DNA from: Parabacteroides acidifaciens
GTDB lineage: Bacteria; Bacteroidota; Bacteroidia; Bacteroidales; Tannerellaceae
Direction: 5' to 3'
Length of the DNA stretch: 64,000 nucleotides
Assembly (NCBI RefSeq): GCF_003363715.1
Contig: NZ_QREV01000021.1
Location: 1 to 64,000, forward strand
The notes beneath the pieces are model-generated. The model saw nothing but the letters and a program-made list of their open reading frames with translations, made no database searches and had not been told where the DNA came from. Position numbers and translations under genes: made by a program. Of the stretch, positions 1 to 9,140 are shown one piece after another (the first letter of the stretch is position 1; the number at the start of each line of letters is the position of its first letter).

Positions 1-2
1 AT

Positions 3-83
3 CGTGAAAAGAGTCAATCCAAAACCGATCAAGATTTCGGACGAAATAGAAAAATAGCCGAAACAGGGGGTTATTGTATATTT
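3..83 (+). repeat. Dispersed intergenic repeat, copy A
   Basis: About 80 bp, starting CGTGAAAAGAGTCAATCC, match in inverted orientation a segment at 35040-35120 with roughly nine differences and one indel. Both copies are non-coding and both lie beyond the 3' end of a leftward operon or next to a repeat-rich gap. The copy may extend left of the window edge, so its full size is unknown. Nothing in it looks like a gene. Confidence 0.8.
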
Positions 84-122
84 TGTTATTTTCAGGAGGC
101 TTAAAACTAAGAAGTTTTGAAT

Positions 123-174
123 CAAAAAAGCAGACCTCGTAGTGGCAGTTCACGAACCGCCTCTACGAGGTCTG
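123..174 (-). terminator. Rho-independent terminator after the lpxA-like gene
   Basis: On the minus strand a 12-bp stem CAGACCTCGTAG / CTACGAGGTCTG (163-174 with 131-142) encloses a further inner stem (GGCGGTTC/GAACTGCC with one G-U) and is followed by a run of six T. It lies about 58 nt beyond the stop codon of the lpxA-like gene and would end the whole efflux-lpxA transcript. Confidence 0.85.
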
Positions 175-231
175 TTTACTTTATATTTGTCAAGAAGCGA
201 ACTTGTTCACTCCCTTGAATATAAAACATAT

Positions 232-999
232 TTATTTGATAATACCCAACTTAGACTCACCGATAAAATCAATGATATGCTGGATATCTTCGCTCATCGG
301 AACCTGGTCCTTGATCATCAGCAAGGCATCGAAGATACTCGTATTGCCCTGGTAAATGATACGGTAGGCATGGCTGATGTGCTTGATTACCTTTTCACTT
401 ACACCTTCGTGCAAGAGGATCACGGAGTTGACACCGTAATAGGTCGTCGGTTCCTGTGCGGCCACGATATAAGGAGGCACATCCTTACGGAAGCGGCAAC
501 CGGTCTGCGTCATCGACCATTTCCCGACACGGCATCCCTGGCTGACCAGGACATTTCCACCGAAAATAACATAATCTTCGATCATGCAGTTACCGGAAAT
601 CTTGCTGCCATAACCGAATACGCTATGGTTTCCGATATGTGTGTCGTGGGAGACATGGACGCCTTCGTGCAGGAAGTTACCGTTACCGATAACCGTCTTG
701 CCTTCGGCAGTCGTGGCGCGGTTGATCACCACGTTTTCACGGATCACATTGTCATCGCCTATCTCAACGATCGTATCACCTCCTTTATATTGGAAATCCT
801 GCGGTTCGGCAGCGATCACGGCACCGTTAAAGACACGATTCCGTTTTCCCATACGCGTACCGCTCATGATACTGGCATGCGGCATAATTTCGCAGTCATC
901 GCCTATTACCACGTTCTTATCGATATATGCAAACGGATGAACGGTTACGTTCGCTCCTAATTTTGCACTTGCATCTACATAAGCTAACGGACTAATCAT
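232..999 (-). CDS. lpxA: LpxA-like acyl-ACP:UDP-N-acetylglucosamine O-acyltransferase
   Basis: The 255-aa protein has the left-handed beta-helix hexapeptide repeats and overall length of LpxA, the first enzyme of lipid A synthesis, which moves a 3-hydroxyacyl chain from ACP to UDP-GlcNAc in the cytoplasm. The N-terminus (MISPLAYVDASAKLG), the AAEPQD motif near residue 65 and the KDVPPYIVA motif near 172 are family hallmarks. The His pair HVSHD (H115, H118) aligns with the catalytic region of E. coli LpxA (H122, H125), but by eye the positions of E. coli H144 and H160 are Asn137 and Ser153. It could therefore be a divergent paralogue rather than the housekeeping enzyme. It starts 22 nt after the efflux channel gene, so it is probably co-transcribed with the RND operon. 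The usual Bacteroidales partners lpxD and lpxC/fabZ are not in the window. Confidence 0.75.
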   Translation of the reverse strand: MISPLAYVDASAKLGANVTVHPFAYIDKNVVIGDDCEIMPHASIMSGTRMGKRNRVFNGAVIAAEPQDFQYKGGDTIVEIGDDNVIRENVVINRATTAEGKTVIGNGNFLHEGVHVSHDTHIGNHSVFGYGSKISGNCMIEDYVIFGGNVLVSQGCRVGKWSMTQTGCRFRKDVPPYIVAAQEPTTYYGVNSVILLHEGVSEKVIKHISHAYRIIYQGNTSIFDALLMIKDQVPMSEDIQHIIDFIGESKLGIIK

Positions 1000-1021
1000 A
1001 ATAATTCGAATTTAAAAGTTA

Positions 1022-2410
1022 TTATTCTCTTCCGCCACCGACAGCACTATACAAGTTGATGACAGCTTGCATACGCTGGACATTGTCGGAAACTTCAGTC
1101 AATTGTGCACTCAAAAGGCTCTGTTGAGCAGACAGTATCTCCAGATAAGTGGACTGTCCGGACTGGAACAAAGCATTTGTGTAGGTAACGGCCTTTTCCA
1201 GTTGTTCAATCTGAGACTTGTCCTGGACCAGCTTTCTGTTAGTCGCATCATAGAGATGAAGAGCATCGCTTACTTCCTTTCCGGCTTCGAGGATTGCCTG
1301 CTGGTAATTCATCTGGGCGATCTTCTCTTCGGCTTTCGACACTTTCAGGTTGGCAATCAGCTTACCGTTGTTGAAGATAGGCTGTGCCAGGGAAGCCAAT
1401 GCCTGAAACATGAACTGTCCCGGATTAGCCACCGATACGCCGGAACCATTCGTCCAGCCGGCAGTAGCCGTAATGTTCACACCCGGATAAAAAGCGGCAC
1501 GGGCCCGGTTGGTCGTATAATAAGCACTGGCAAGCGTCATCTCGGCAATCTTCACATCCGGACGGTTTTCCAGCAATTGCAAAGGAACGCCGGCCATCAG
1601 TTCTTCCGGTATCAGCTGTTCATCCAGCGTACCGCGGTCGATCTGCTGGGGAGCTTTTGCCAGTAATACGGACAAGGAGTTCTCCACTTCACGCACCTGG
1701 CGTTGCAACTCGATCAATGAACCGGATACCTGATGATACACGGCACGCATCTGGGCAACGGCAGCTTCCGTCGTCATACCGGCCGTCTTCATGGCTTCCA
1801 TGACGCGGACATTTTCCTTATAGATACCGACAGTCTCGGTTGTGATCTCCACCTGACGATCGAGCATCAACAGGGTAAAGTAGGTATTGGCAATACCGCC
1901 GATAAGCTGCGAACGTACAGCCTGCTGCGCATATTGGCTCTGCAAATAAGTAGCTTTCTGATCGCGGCTTGCGTTCAACAGTTTTCCGAACAAATCAACC
2001 TCCCAGCTTGCGGCAGCCGGCAGTGTGTAAGCTTTTACATAACCGGTGCTTTCCATCTTGGTGATGGTTCCCTGCGGGGCCAGGTTAAGTGATGGAAGGA
2101 AAGATAAACGGGCCGAAGTCAACAGCGCCTTTGCTTCTTCCACCCGGAGAATGGCGGCTTGCATATCTACGTTGTTTGCCAATCCTTCTTCAATCAATGC
2201 CTGCAGTTTCGGATCACGGAAAATGTCCTGCCAAGGCAGGTTTCCCATATTGGTCGTATCTGCCGCCAACGTGTCTACGGCCGATACCGGATCCCGGTAA
2301 ACACCGGAAGTTTCAATCGTGTCCGGACGGTCGTATGCTTTATAGATGTGGCAACTGCTCAGAAGAGCGGTTGCACACACCATATATATAATCTGATTCT
2401 TCATTGTCAT
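1022..2410 (-). CDS. Outer-membrane efflux channel (TolC/OprM/NodT family lipoprotein)
   Basis: 462 aa. The N-terminus carries a lipoprotein signal with lipobox LSSC (about residues 17-20). The rest shows the two TolC-type repeats rich in alanine and glutamine coiled-coil helices, the LLENRPDVKIAE motif and the GVNITATAGW strand typical of the OprM/NodT branch. It should be the outer-membrane duct of the tripartite pump encoded just upstream; the ATG lies 3 nt after the pump's stop codon. A second in-frame ATG two codons on is also possible. This is the third gene of the operon and the lpxA-like gene follows closely. Confidence 0.93.
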   Translation of the reverse strand: MTMKNQIIYMVCATALLSSCHIYKAYDRPDTIETSGVYRDPVSAVDTLAADTTNMGNLPWQDIFRDPKLQALIEEGLANNVDMQAAILRVEEAKALLTSARLSFLPSLNLAPQGTITKMESTGYVKAYTLPAAASWEVDLFGKLLNASRDQKATYLQSQYAQQAVRSQLIGGIANTYFTLLMLDRQVEITTETVGIYKENVRVMEAMKTAGMTTEAAVAQMRAVYHQVSGSLIELQRQVREVENSLSVLLAKAPQQIDRGTLDEQLIPEELMAGVPLQLLENRPDVKIAEMTLASAYYTTNRARAAFYPGVNITATAGWTNGSGVSVANPGQFMFQALASLAQPIFNNGKLIANLKVSKAEEKIAQMNYQQAILEAGKEVSDALHLYDATNRKLVQDKSQIEQLEKAVTYTNALFQSGQSTYLEILSAQQSLLSAQLTEVSDNVQRMQAVINLYSAVGGGRE

Positions 2411-2413
2411 CTC

Positions 2414-5400
2414 TTATTTTGTTTTTGCGTACTGTTCTATTTCCGTATTCAGGTCGCTGTTGTCCAAATCTTCCCATTCAATCGGTTTGAATTTCTCCTG
2501 CAAGTACTGGAATACCACGAACAGGGTCGGCACAATAAATATCTGGCAAATCATACCGATAAACATACCGCCGATAGCAGCAGTACCCAACGTACGGTTA
2601 CCATGAGCACCTACACCGAATGCGAACATCATAGGCAACAAGCCGACAACCATAGCCAATGATGTCATCAGGATAGGACGCAAACGGGCAGCGGCACCCA
2701 AGACGGCAGCCCACGTAATGCTCATACCCATACGGCGGCGTTCGAGGGCGAACTCAACGATCAGAATCGCGTTCTTCGCCAACAGACCCACCAACATGAT
2801 CAAGGCAATCTGCATATAGATATTATTGGACATCGTACCTAAGATCATCTTCAGAGCCGGGATATTACCCAAAGCGGCCCATCCCTGCACGAACAGGAAG
2901 CTACCCATCAAACCGAACGGAATGGAGAGCAATACGGACAACGGCAGGATGTAACTTTCATACTGGGCACTCAGCAGCAAGTAAACGAATACGAAACAGA
3001 GCAGGAAGATCAAACCTGTCGTACTACCGCTGGTTTCAGCCTCTTCACGCGCCATACCTCCCAATTCGTAACCGAAACCGGCAGGCAGGTTGGTCGCAGC
3101 CACCTCTGCAATCGCTTTCAACGCCTGACCGCTGGTAAAACCGTCGGCCGGAGCAACCATCACCTTCATGGATGTGTACATATTAAAACGGCTGATAATA
3201 TCCGGGCCATATACCTTTGTCATACTAATGAACTGGGAAATCGGAGCCATCTTATCTCCATTCTTTACTTTGATATTCTTCAGCGATTCCATATTCGTTC
3301 TCAAAGTAGGATCAGCCTGTACCATTACACGATACATCTTTCCGAAACGGTTGAAGTTGGATGCATACAAACCTCCGTAATATCCCTGGAGCGTCATCAG
3401 GATATCGCTCGGGCTGATGCCCACCTTCTTACAGGCTGCCGCATCGATATCGATCATGTATTGCGGGAAGTTGGGGTTGAAAGTCGTCTGCGCGGATTTA
3501 ATTTCCGGACGGGCGATCAATGCTGCCATATAATCTTTTGACACATCAAAGAATTTCTCCAGGCTACCACCTGTCTTATCCTGCATGTTCAACTCGATAT
3601 CACTGGATGCCGAATAACCCGGGATCATAGGCGGAGTAAAGAACAACACCTGTCCATCCTTTATAATCTTCTGCGCACGCATGAACAAACTACCGTAAAC
3701 AACATCCGAACTTTGCATGATCGAACGTTCATCCCAGTCTTTCAATTTAATGATAAACGAACCGTAAGAAGGTCCCTGACCACCGATAAAGCTGAAACCG
3801 GTAATTGCCGTACGTGATTTTACAGCCGGATCAGAAGCGATCAGGCTATCGACGCGCTGCATAATTTCCTGCGTACGTTCCATTGATGTTCCCGGCGGCA
3901 ATGTCACTGCTCCCATGATCGTACCGGTATCTTCATTCGGCACCATACCTGTCGGCGTAACTTCCATGAAGAAGATCAACAGGGCAATAGAACCGATAAC
4001 TGTCCCGAACGCTAACCATTTCTTCTGGATAAAGAATAAGACACGTTTCTTATATCCCTTCAGCAACGAGTCATAAGCCGCATTGAACGATTTATGGAAA
4101 CGCGTGACAAACGTCGTCTTCTTATTCTCATGTTCTTCTTCGTGGGGCTTCAGGAACATCGCACACAGCGCCGGGCTCAAAGTCAAGGCGTTCAAGGCAG
4201 ACAAACCGATTGCGATCGCCATCGTCAGACCGAACTGGCGATAGAACGTACCGGCTGTTCCGCCCATGAAACTTACGGGGATAAACACGGACATCATGAC
4301 CAATGTAATGGAAACGATAGCACCGCCCAACTCGCTCATCGCGTCGATAGAAGCTTGCTTAGCCGACTTATATCCCTGGTCCAGTTTGGCATGGACCCCC
4401 TCGACGACCACAATCGCATCATCGACCACAATCGCAATGGCAAGCACCATAGCACAAAGGGTCAGCAAGTTGATACTGAATCCGATCATTGAAAGCAAGA
4501 AGAATGTACCGATCAAGGCAACCGGGATGGCAATAGCCGGAATCAACGTGGAGCGTAAATCCTGCAAGAAAATATACACCACGATAAACACCAGGATAAA
4601 GGCCTCCAACAGTGTCTTGATTACTTCATGGATAGAAGCATACAAGAAGTCGTTGGCATTCATGGACACTTCGACTTTCATTCCCGGCGGCATCGTCTTC
4701 TCGGATTCCACCAGCAGGTCTTGAATGTTATTGATAGTCTCGGTCGCATTCGTACCGGCCATCTGGTAGACGATACAAGCTACGGCATTATGACCGTTTA
4801 CTTTATTGGAGAAGTTATAAGTCAAACGTCCCAACTCGATATCCGCGATATCTTTCAGGCGGAGCACTTCGCCGTCGGGAAGGGCTTTTACCACCATATT
4901 CTCAAACTCTTCGGCAGTCTGCAAACGTCCTTTGTAACGGATCGTGTACTGGAACGTCTGGTTTCCCTGTTCACCGAAAGATCCCGGAGCCGCCTCGACG
5001 TTCTGTTCAGCCAAAACAGTCGAAACATCCGTCGGAACCAAATGATACTCGGCCATCACATCCGGCTTCAACCAGATACGCATGGAATAGTCGGTACCCA
5101 ACACGTTTGCATCACCGACACCGGGTACACGCTGTACTTCCGGGATCAGGTTGATCTTGGCGTAGTTTTCAAGGAACTTCTGGTCGTAACGGTCTTCCGC
5201 ATCATACACGGCAAATACGATCAACATGGAGTTCTGGCGCTTCTGCGTCGTCACACCGATCTTTGTTACTTCGGCCGGCAGCAAACCTTGCGCCATAGAG
5301 ACACGGTTCTGGACATTGACAGCTGCCATATCCGGATTCGTTCCCTGTTTGAAGTAAATGGAAATATCGGCAGAACCGTTGTTTGATGCATTTGAAGTCA

Positions 5401-5635
5401 TATACATCATATTCTCCACACCGTTGATCTGGTCCTCCAGAGGCGCGATCACACTATTCAATACGGTCTGTGCATTGGCACCCGTATAAGTGGCCCTCAC
5501 CGACACGGTTGGAGGTGCAATGTCCGGATATTGGGTAATAGGCAAGGTCAACAAGCCTAAGATACCCAGGATTACAATTACGATGGAGATCACCGTAGAG
5601 AGCACCGGGCGATTTATAAATCTATCTAATTTCAT
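2414..5635 (-). CDS. RND multidrug efflux permease (HAE1/AcrB family)
   Basis: 1073 aa, the usual AcrB length, with twelve predicted membrane helices in two halves separated by large periplasmic loops. The start MKLDRFINRPV and SIVIVILGILGLLTLP are typical. The paired acidic residues of helix 4 (VVDDAIVVVEG) and the lysine of helix 10 (LLAKNAILIVEFA) that relay protons are present, so the pump should be functional. It takes amphiphilic drugs, bile salts or detergents from the inner-membrane/periplasm interface and hands them to the outer-membrane channel. It is flanked by its adaptor (32 nt upstream) and its channel (3 nt downstream). Substrate cannot be read from the sequence. Confidence 0.96.
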   Translation of the reverse strand: MKLDRFINRPVLSTVISIVIVILGILGLLTLPITQYPDIAPPTVSVRATYTGANAQTVLNSVIAPLEDQINGVENMMYMTSNASNNGSADISIYFKQGTNPDMAAVNVQNRVSMAQGLLPAEVTKIGVTTQKRQNSMLIVFAVYDAEDRYDQKFLENYAKINLIPEVQRVPGVGDANVLGTDYSMRIWLKPDVMAEYHLVPTDVSTVLAEQNVEAAPGSFGEQGNQTFQYTIRYKGRLQTAEEFENMVVKALPDGEVLRLKDIADIELGRLTYNFSNKVNGHNAVACIVYQMAGTNATETINNIQDLLVESEKTMPPGMKVEVSMNANDFLYASIHEVIKTLLEAFILVFIVVYIFLQDLRSTLIPAIAIPVALIGTFFLLSMIGFSINLLTLCAMVLAIAIVVDDAIVVVEGVHAKLDQGYKSAKQASIDAMSELGGAIVSITLVMMSVFIPVSFMGGTAGTFYRQFGLTMAIAIGLSALNALTLSPALCAMFLKPHEEEHENKKTTFVTRFHKSFNAAYDSLLKGYKKRVLFFIQKKWLAFGTVIGSIALLIFFMEVTPTGMVPNEDTGTIMGAVTLPPGTSMERTQEIMQRVDSLIASDPAVKSRTAITGFSFIGGQGPSYGSFIIKLKDWDERSIMQSSDVVYGSLFMRAQKIIKDGQVLFFTPPMIPGYSASSDIELNMQDKTGGSLEKFFDVSKDYMAALIARPEIKSAQTTFNPNFPQYMIDIDAAACKKVGISPSDILMTLQGYYGGLYASNFNRFGKMYRVMVQADPTLRTNMESLKNIKVKNGDKMAPISQFISMTKVYGPDIISRFNMYTSMKVMVAPADGFTSGQALKAIAEVAATNLPAGFGYELGGMAREEAETSGSTTGLIFLLCFVFVYLLLSAQYESYILPLSVLLSIPFGLMGSFLFVQGWAALGNIPALKMILGTMSNNIYMQIALIMLVGLLAKNAILIVEFALERRRMGMSITWAAVLGAAARLRPILMTSLAMVVGLLPMMFAFGVGAHGNRTLGTAAIGGMFIGMICQIFIVPTLFVVFQYLQEKFKPIEWEDLDNSDLNTEIEQYAKTK

Positions 5636-5667
5636 ATTTTCTGTTTTTAACGAACAAATGGGAGTAA

Positions 5668-6885
5668 TTAATTAAATGCGGTCTTCAGATTACCGTCATG
5701 CTGGTCTTTCAAAGCCTGATCGTACTTGGCTTTCTGCTGTTCCGGAGTAATCGGCTCGATAGCCTGGCCGTCTTTCAGCTTCTGTACGCCTTCAATCACG
5801 ATCTTGTCACCGGACTTCAAGCCATTCGTAACCAGATAGCTCTTCCCATCATCCAGATTTGAAACCCGGATTTCCGTATTCTTCACTGTGTTGTCAGACT
5901 GCAGGACGAAAACGAACTTCTTGTCCTGGATTTCTACCGTAGCAGCCTGAGGAATCATAATGATATTATCCATCGTGTACGGGAAAACGATATTACCCGT
6001 TCCACCGCTTCTCAGAATATTCTTGTCATTCGGGAAAATGGCGCGCATGCTGACAGAACCGGTAGACTGGTCGATCACACCGCTTACGGCATCGATCTTT
6101 CCTTCTGCATGGTAGAGCGAGCCGTCGGACAACTGCAATTGCACAGCCGGCATTTTTTCCAGCTGTTCTTTCAGTGTACCACCGGCTTTCGTCAATCCTA
6201 ACAGTTCTTTTTCCGTCATGGAGAAGTAAACATAAACATCCCCGATTTCAGACACAGTCGTCAATGGCTGTGCAACGGAAGGGCTTACCAAACTTCCGAT
6301 ACGGTACGGGAAAGTACCGACAACGCCGTTCGACGGGCTCGTCACCGTACAGAAAGACAGGTTCTGGCTCGCACTGACCAAAGACGCTTCTGCCTGGGCC
6401 AGACTTGCCTTAGCCGACATCAACTGATTGATGGCTGTCTGATATTCAAAATCACTGATAATCTTCTGATCGAACAATGCCTTTTTGTTCTTTTCGGTCA
6501 ACGTCAAAGTACTCACATTTGCTTTGGCCATTTCGACGGCAGCTTTCGCCTGCCCTACCGCAGCGGCATACTGCGTCGGATCGATCTGGAATAAAGCCTG
6601 CCCCTTGCGGACAGTCGCTCCTTCATCCACACACAACTTCACAATAAAACCCGAAACCTGGGGACGGACTTCAATATCCTGCGTACCTCTGATTGTTGCC
6701 GGATAGGATGTTGACTGGTCACTGGTTGTTGAACTGACTGTCAGAACAGCATATTCATTATCCCCTAATTTCATACCGCCCTGGCTGTTTCCACAAGCGG
6801 TTAATAAAGACACCCCCACTGCAAATAAAGCGATTTGCCTCAATTGGGTAATAGTAGTTCTCAACATTTGTTTATCCATATTCAT
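5668..6885 (-). CDS. RND efflux periplasmic adaptor (membrane fusion protein, MexA/AcrA-like)
   Basis: 405 aa with a lipoprotein signal ending in lipobox LTAC (around residue 30). It has a split lipoyl domain (PQVSGFIVKLCVDEGATVRKGQ and the matching FCTVTSPSNGVVG half) around an alpha-helical hairpin, then beta-barrel and membrane-proximal domains. Such proteins join the inner-membrane pump to the outer-membrane duct. It is the first gene of the leftward operon. ATG at 6885 or, two codons later, 6879 are both possible starts. Upstream is a roughly 240-nt leader that contains a tandem hairpin array, suggesting post-transcriptional control or a recent repeat expansion. Confidence 0.95.
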   Translation of the reverse strand: MNMDKQMLRTTITQLRQIALFAVGVSLLTACGNSQGGMKLGDNEYAVLTVSSTTSDQSTSYPATIRGTQDIEVRPQVSGFIVKLCVDEGATVRKGQALFQIDPTQYAAAVGQAKAAVEMAKANVSTLTLTEKNKKALFDQKIISDFEYQTAINQLMSAKASLAQAEASLVSASQNLSFCTVTSPSNGVVGTFPYRIGSLVSPSVAQPLTTVSEIGDVYVYFSMTEKELLGLTKAGGTLKEQLEKMPAVQLQLSDGSLYHAEGKIDAVSGVIDQSTGSVSMRAIFPNDKNILRSGGTGNIVFPYTMDNIIMIPQAATVEIQDKKFVFVLQSDNTVKNTEIRVSNLDDGKSYLVTNGLKSGDKIVIEGVQKLKDGQAIEPITPEQQKAKYDQALKDQHDGNLKTAFN

Positions 6886-6944
6886 TATTAATATATATTC
6901 AATACCTATTTTCTTTCCCGTTTAGTTTCACGTTTTCTACCGGG

Positions 6945-7054
6945 TGAAACTTTTGTTTCATGCCCGTGAAACTTTTGTTCCATGCTCGTGAAACTTTTGT
7001 TCCATGCCGATGGAACTTTTATTCCATGCCGTTGGAATGATCATTTTCTGCCTT
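6945..7054. repeat. 22-bp tandem array of small hairpins
   Basis: Five units begin at 6945, 6967, 6989, 7011 and 7033, spaced exactly 22 bp. The consensus is TGRAACTTTTGTTCCATGCC plus two variable bases. Each unit holds its own palindrome, e.g. GAAAC-TTTT-GTTTC or GGAAC-TTTTA-TTCC with compensating changes between units. The array is non-coding and sits between the start of the efflux operon and its candidate promoter. Confidence 0.85.
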
Positions 7055-7138
7055 TAGAACTCTTCTTTTTATACACAAAATTGGAATTTTATCGTCCAAT
7101 AGTTACTATCAGCGGGCTACACTTGCTAAAAAAACGTA

Positions 7139-7146
7139 CAAATGTA
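7139..7146 (-). promoter_or_regulatory. Candidate -7 element for the RND efflux operon
   Basis: On the minus strand the sequence TACATTTG matches the Bacteroidetes -7 consensus TAnnTTTG. No good -33 TTG is found at the usual distance, so the call is tentative. If used, transcription starts near 7132 and gives a leader of about 245 nt that includes the 22-bp hairpin array. Confidence 0.4.
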
Positions 7147-7292
7147 GAATCTTTTTATTGTACTTTTCCCGTTTATACATTCTTTTATACTAAAAAATTG
7201 CTTATTTTATATTTCTGTATCAGAGACATATCAAGACTTTGACCGATCGAAAATATATTCGTTCGAATTGCTACATAATTTTAACGGGTAAT

Positions 7293-7322
7293 TTGTTTAT
7301 TCAATAATTTATCCTAATTTTA
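7293..7322 (+). promoter_or_regulatory. Candidate promoter for the 7353 membrane protein gene
   Basis: TTTG at 7293-7296 and TAATTTTA at 7315-7322 (one mismatch to TAnnTTTG) are separated by 18 bp and lie 31 nt before the start codon. Confidence 0.4.
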
Positions 7323-7352
7323 CGCCATATATAACCTAAATAATCAATTCAC

Positions 7353-7985
7353 ATGGAACCAAAGTTTATGATCTCAGAAGTGTTCAGCACTTCATGGAAG
7401 TACACTAAATCACAGATTTGGGTACTGGCAGGGCTGTTTATCGGATATTTTATCCTATCATCAATCATCAGTTTGTTCGGCATGCCGGCGCAAGGTTCGA
7501 TGGTCGGCAAGATTGTCGTTAATCTGATCAGCGCTATCATCGGTTGTATTTTCATGTTAGGGTATTTCAAAAACATGTTCCAGACAATTGACGGTGAAGA
7601 ACCACAATTCTCTGCTTACGGGCAGCAATCCCGCAAGATCGTCACTTATTTTGTCGCCAGCCTTATTATGGGTATTGCGGTTAGTATCGGTACAATATTA
7701 CTGATTGTCCCGGGCATCTATCTGGCTCTCCGCCTGCAATTTTATTCGGCTTATATAGTTGAAGAAGATTGCGGCATTATAGAATCCCTTCAAAAAAGCT
7801 GGAAGCTCACCGAAGGGCAGGTTATGCCTTTGTTTTTGCTGGCATTGGCGATGATCGGTATTGCAATAGTGGGCTGTATCCTGTTTTTTGTCGGTCTTTT
7901 CGTTGCCGCACCACTGATATACATGATGCAGTGCTATACATTCAGAAAATTAAATTCTATTTCGACAACAACAGAACAACAATAA
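7353..7985 (+). CDS. Polytopic membrane protein (DUF975/YciC-like)
   Basis: 210 aa with about five hydrophobic helices (roughly residues 24-45, 58-75, 98-125, 160-180, 183-200). The segment IVPGIYLALRLQFYSAYIVEE followed by a SLQKSWKLTEG helix is the recurring motif of the DUF975/YciC-like and glycerophosphodiesterase-type membrane-domain families, whose biochemical role is unknown. The ATG follows a candidate promoter. A hairpin follows the stop codon just before the next gene. It may be co-transcribed with the LacI-type regulator 65 nt downstream, but no functional link is evident. Confidence 0.7.
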   Translation: MEPKFMISEVFSTSWKYTKSQIWVLAGLFIGYFILSSIISLFGMPAQGSMVGKIVVNLISAIIGCIFMLGYFKNMFQTIDGEEPQFSAYGQQSRKIVTYFVASLIMGIAVSIGTILLIVPGIYLALRLQFYSAYIVEEDCGIIESLQKSWKLTEGQVMPLFLLALAMIGIAIVGCILFFVGLFVAAPLIYMMQCYTFRKLNSISTTTEQQ

Positions 7986-8004
7986 TCATTATAAAACAGA
8001 CAGG

Positions 8005-8044
8005 CAGCCCGCAAAAAGAAAACTTCTGCGGGCTGTAACTTTTC
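8005..8044 (+). terminator. Hairpin ahead of the LacI-type gene (terminator or attenuator)
   Basis: CAGCCCGCA (8005-8013) pairs perfectly with TGCGGGCTG (8027-8035) and is followed by TAACTTTTCC. The weak T run and its position ending about 15 nt before the start codon at 8051 leave it open whether it stops the upstream transcript or controls entry into the regulator gene. Confidence 0.5.
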
Positions 8045-8050
8045 CAGCTT

Positions 8051-9106
8051 ATGGGTAAGACATACAGAATAAAAGACATAGCAGAAATGTCCGGCGTATC
8101 TACCGGAACCGTTGACCGCATATTACACAATCGGGGTAAGGTGTCGGAAGAGGCACAGAAAAAGGTCGAAAAAGTATTAAAAGAGATAGACTATCATCCT
8201 AACCTGATAGCACGTTCCCTTGCACTGAAAAAGAACTATCATTTCATCACGCTGATCCCCTCTTTTGCAAAAGGCGAATATTGGGATAAACTGTGCGAAG
8301 GCATAGACAAGGCGGAACAAGAGATGTTCAGCTATAATGTTGAAGTCGAGCGCATGTGTTTTAACCAGTATGACAAAGGCAGCTTCGACGAGCTTATCCC
8401 CCGGATCGAGAAGGCGGACTGCCAGGGCGTCGTGATTGCGACACAGTTCCGCGAAAGCGTGGTCAAGCTGACCTCCCGGCTGGACCAATTACAGATTCCA
8501 TATGTTTTGATTGACGCATTCATCGAAAACACGAATTGCGTGGCTTACTACGGGACCAACTCGTATGACTCCGGATACATCGCCGGTCGTCTTCTTTACG
8601 AACAGATCAATCCGACAGAGAATATCGCCATCTTCCGCTTTATCCGCAAAGGAGAAATGCAGGTGACACAAGTCATGAAACGGGAAGAAGGTTTCCGGAA
8701 TTATCTCACAGAAAAGGACTACGACGGACGGATTTATTCCGTACAACTGCATGCCGACGAACCGGAAAAGAACATCCAGGTTCTGGATGCCTTCCTCAAG
8801 GAACATCCGGAAGTCAGTGCCGGTATCATATTCAACTCGCGCGCTCATTTATTAGGCAAATATTTCCAGGCAAAAGGAGAAAAGTTCAGGCTGATCGGTT
8901 ATGATGTGATCGATTCAAACATCACCTGCCTGAACAACGGCAATATCACCCATCTGATCGCCCAACGGCCGGAGGTACAAGGATTCAATTGCATACGGGC
9001 TCTGTTCCGCCATCTGGTCCTGAAAGAGAAAGTCGAGCAGATCAATTACATGCCGATCGACATTCTGATAAAAGAGAATATCAAATACTACAACAATTAT
9101 ATTTGA
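8051..9106 (+). CDS. LacI-family transcriptional regulator, probably of hexuronate genes
   Basis: 351 aa. Residues 1-55 form a LacI-type helix-turn-helix (YRIKDIAEMSGVSTGTVDRI and hinge helix YHPNLIARSLA), followed by a type-1 periplasmic-binding-protein-like ligand domain (residues about 65-340) that would bind a sugar. The TGTVDRILHNRGKVSEE wording is the Bacteroidales subtype rather than E. coli LacI. The next two genes encode a D-mannonate oxidoreductase-type SDR and UxuA on the same strand, so a D-fructuronate/D-mannonate-type effector is likely by context. No separate promoter is obvious; a GC-rich hairpin lies directly before the start. Confidence 0.88.
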   Translation: MGKTYRIKDIAEMSGVSTGTVDRILHNRGKVSEEAQKKVEKVLKEIDYHPNLIARSLALKKNYHFITLIPSFAKGEYWDKLCEGIDKAEQEMFSYNVEVERMCFNQYDKGSFDELIPRIEKADCQGVVIATQFRESVVKLTSRLDQLQIPYVLIDAFIENTNCVAYYGTNSYDSGYIAGRLLYEQINPTENIAIFRFIRKGEMQVTQVMKREEGFRNYLTEKDYDGRIYSVQLHADEPEKNIQVLDAFLKEHPEVSAGIIFNSRAHLLGKYFQAKGEKFRLIGYDVIDSNITCLNNGNITHLIAQRPEVQGFNCIRALFRHLVLKEKVEQINYMPIDILIKENIKYYNNYI

Positions 9107-9140
9107 AAACATAAAAAGGTATTTTTTCCTTGTTTTCTTT

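Noticed and set aside
142-960. 272-codon open frame on the plus strand
   Set aside because: It lies wholly antisense to the lpxA-like gene, runs through its terminator hairpin, and the translation has no domain or signal.
6982-7242. 86-codon frame in the efflux operon leader
   Set aside because: It is made largely of the 22-bp repeat and AT-rich DNA and gives a low-complexity product; no ribosome site or homology is apparent.
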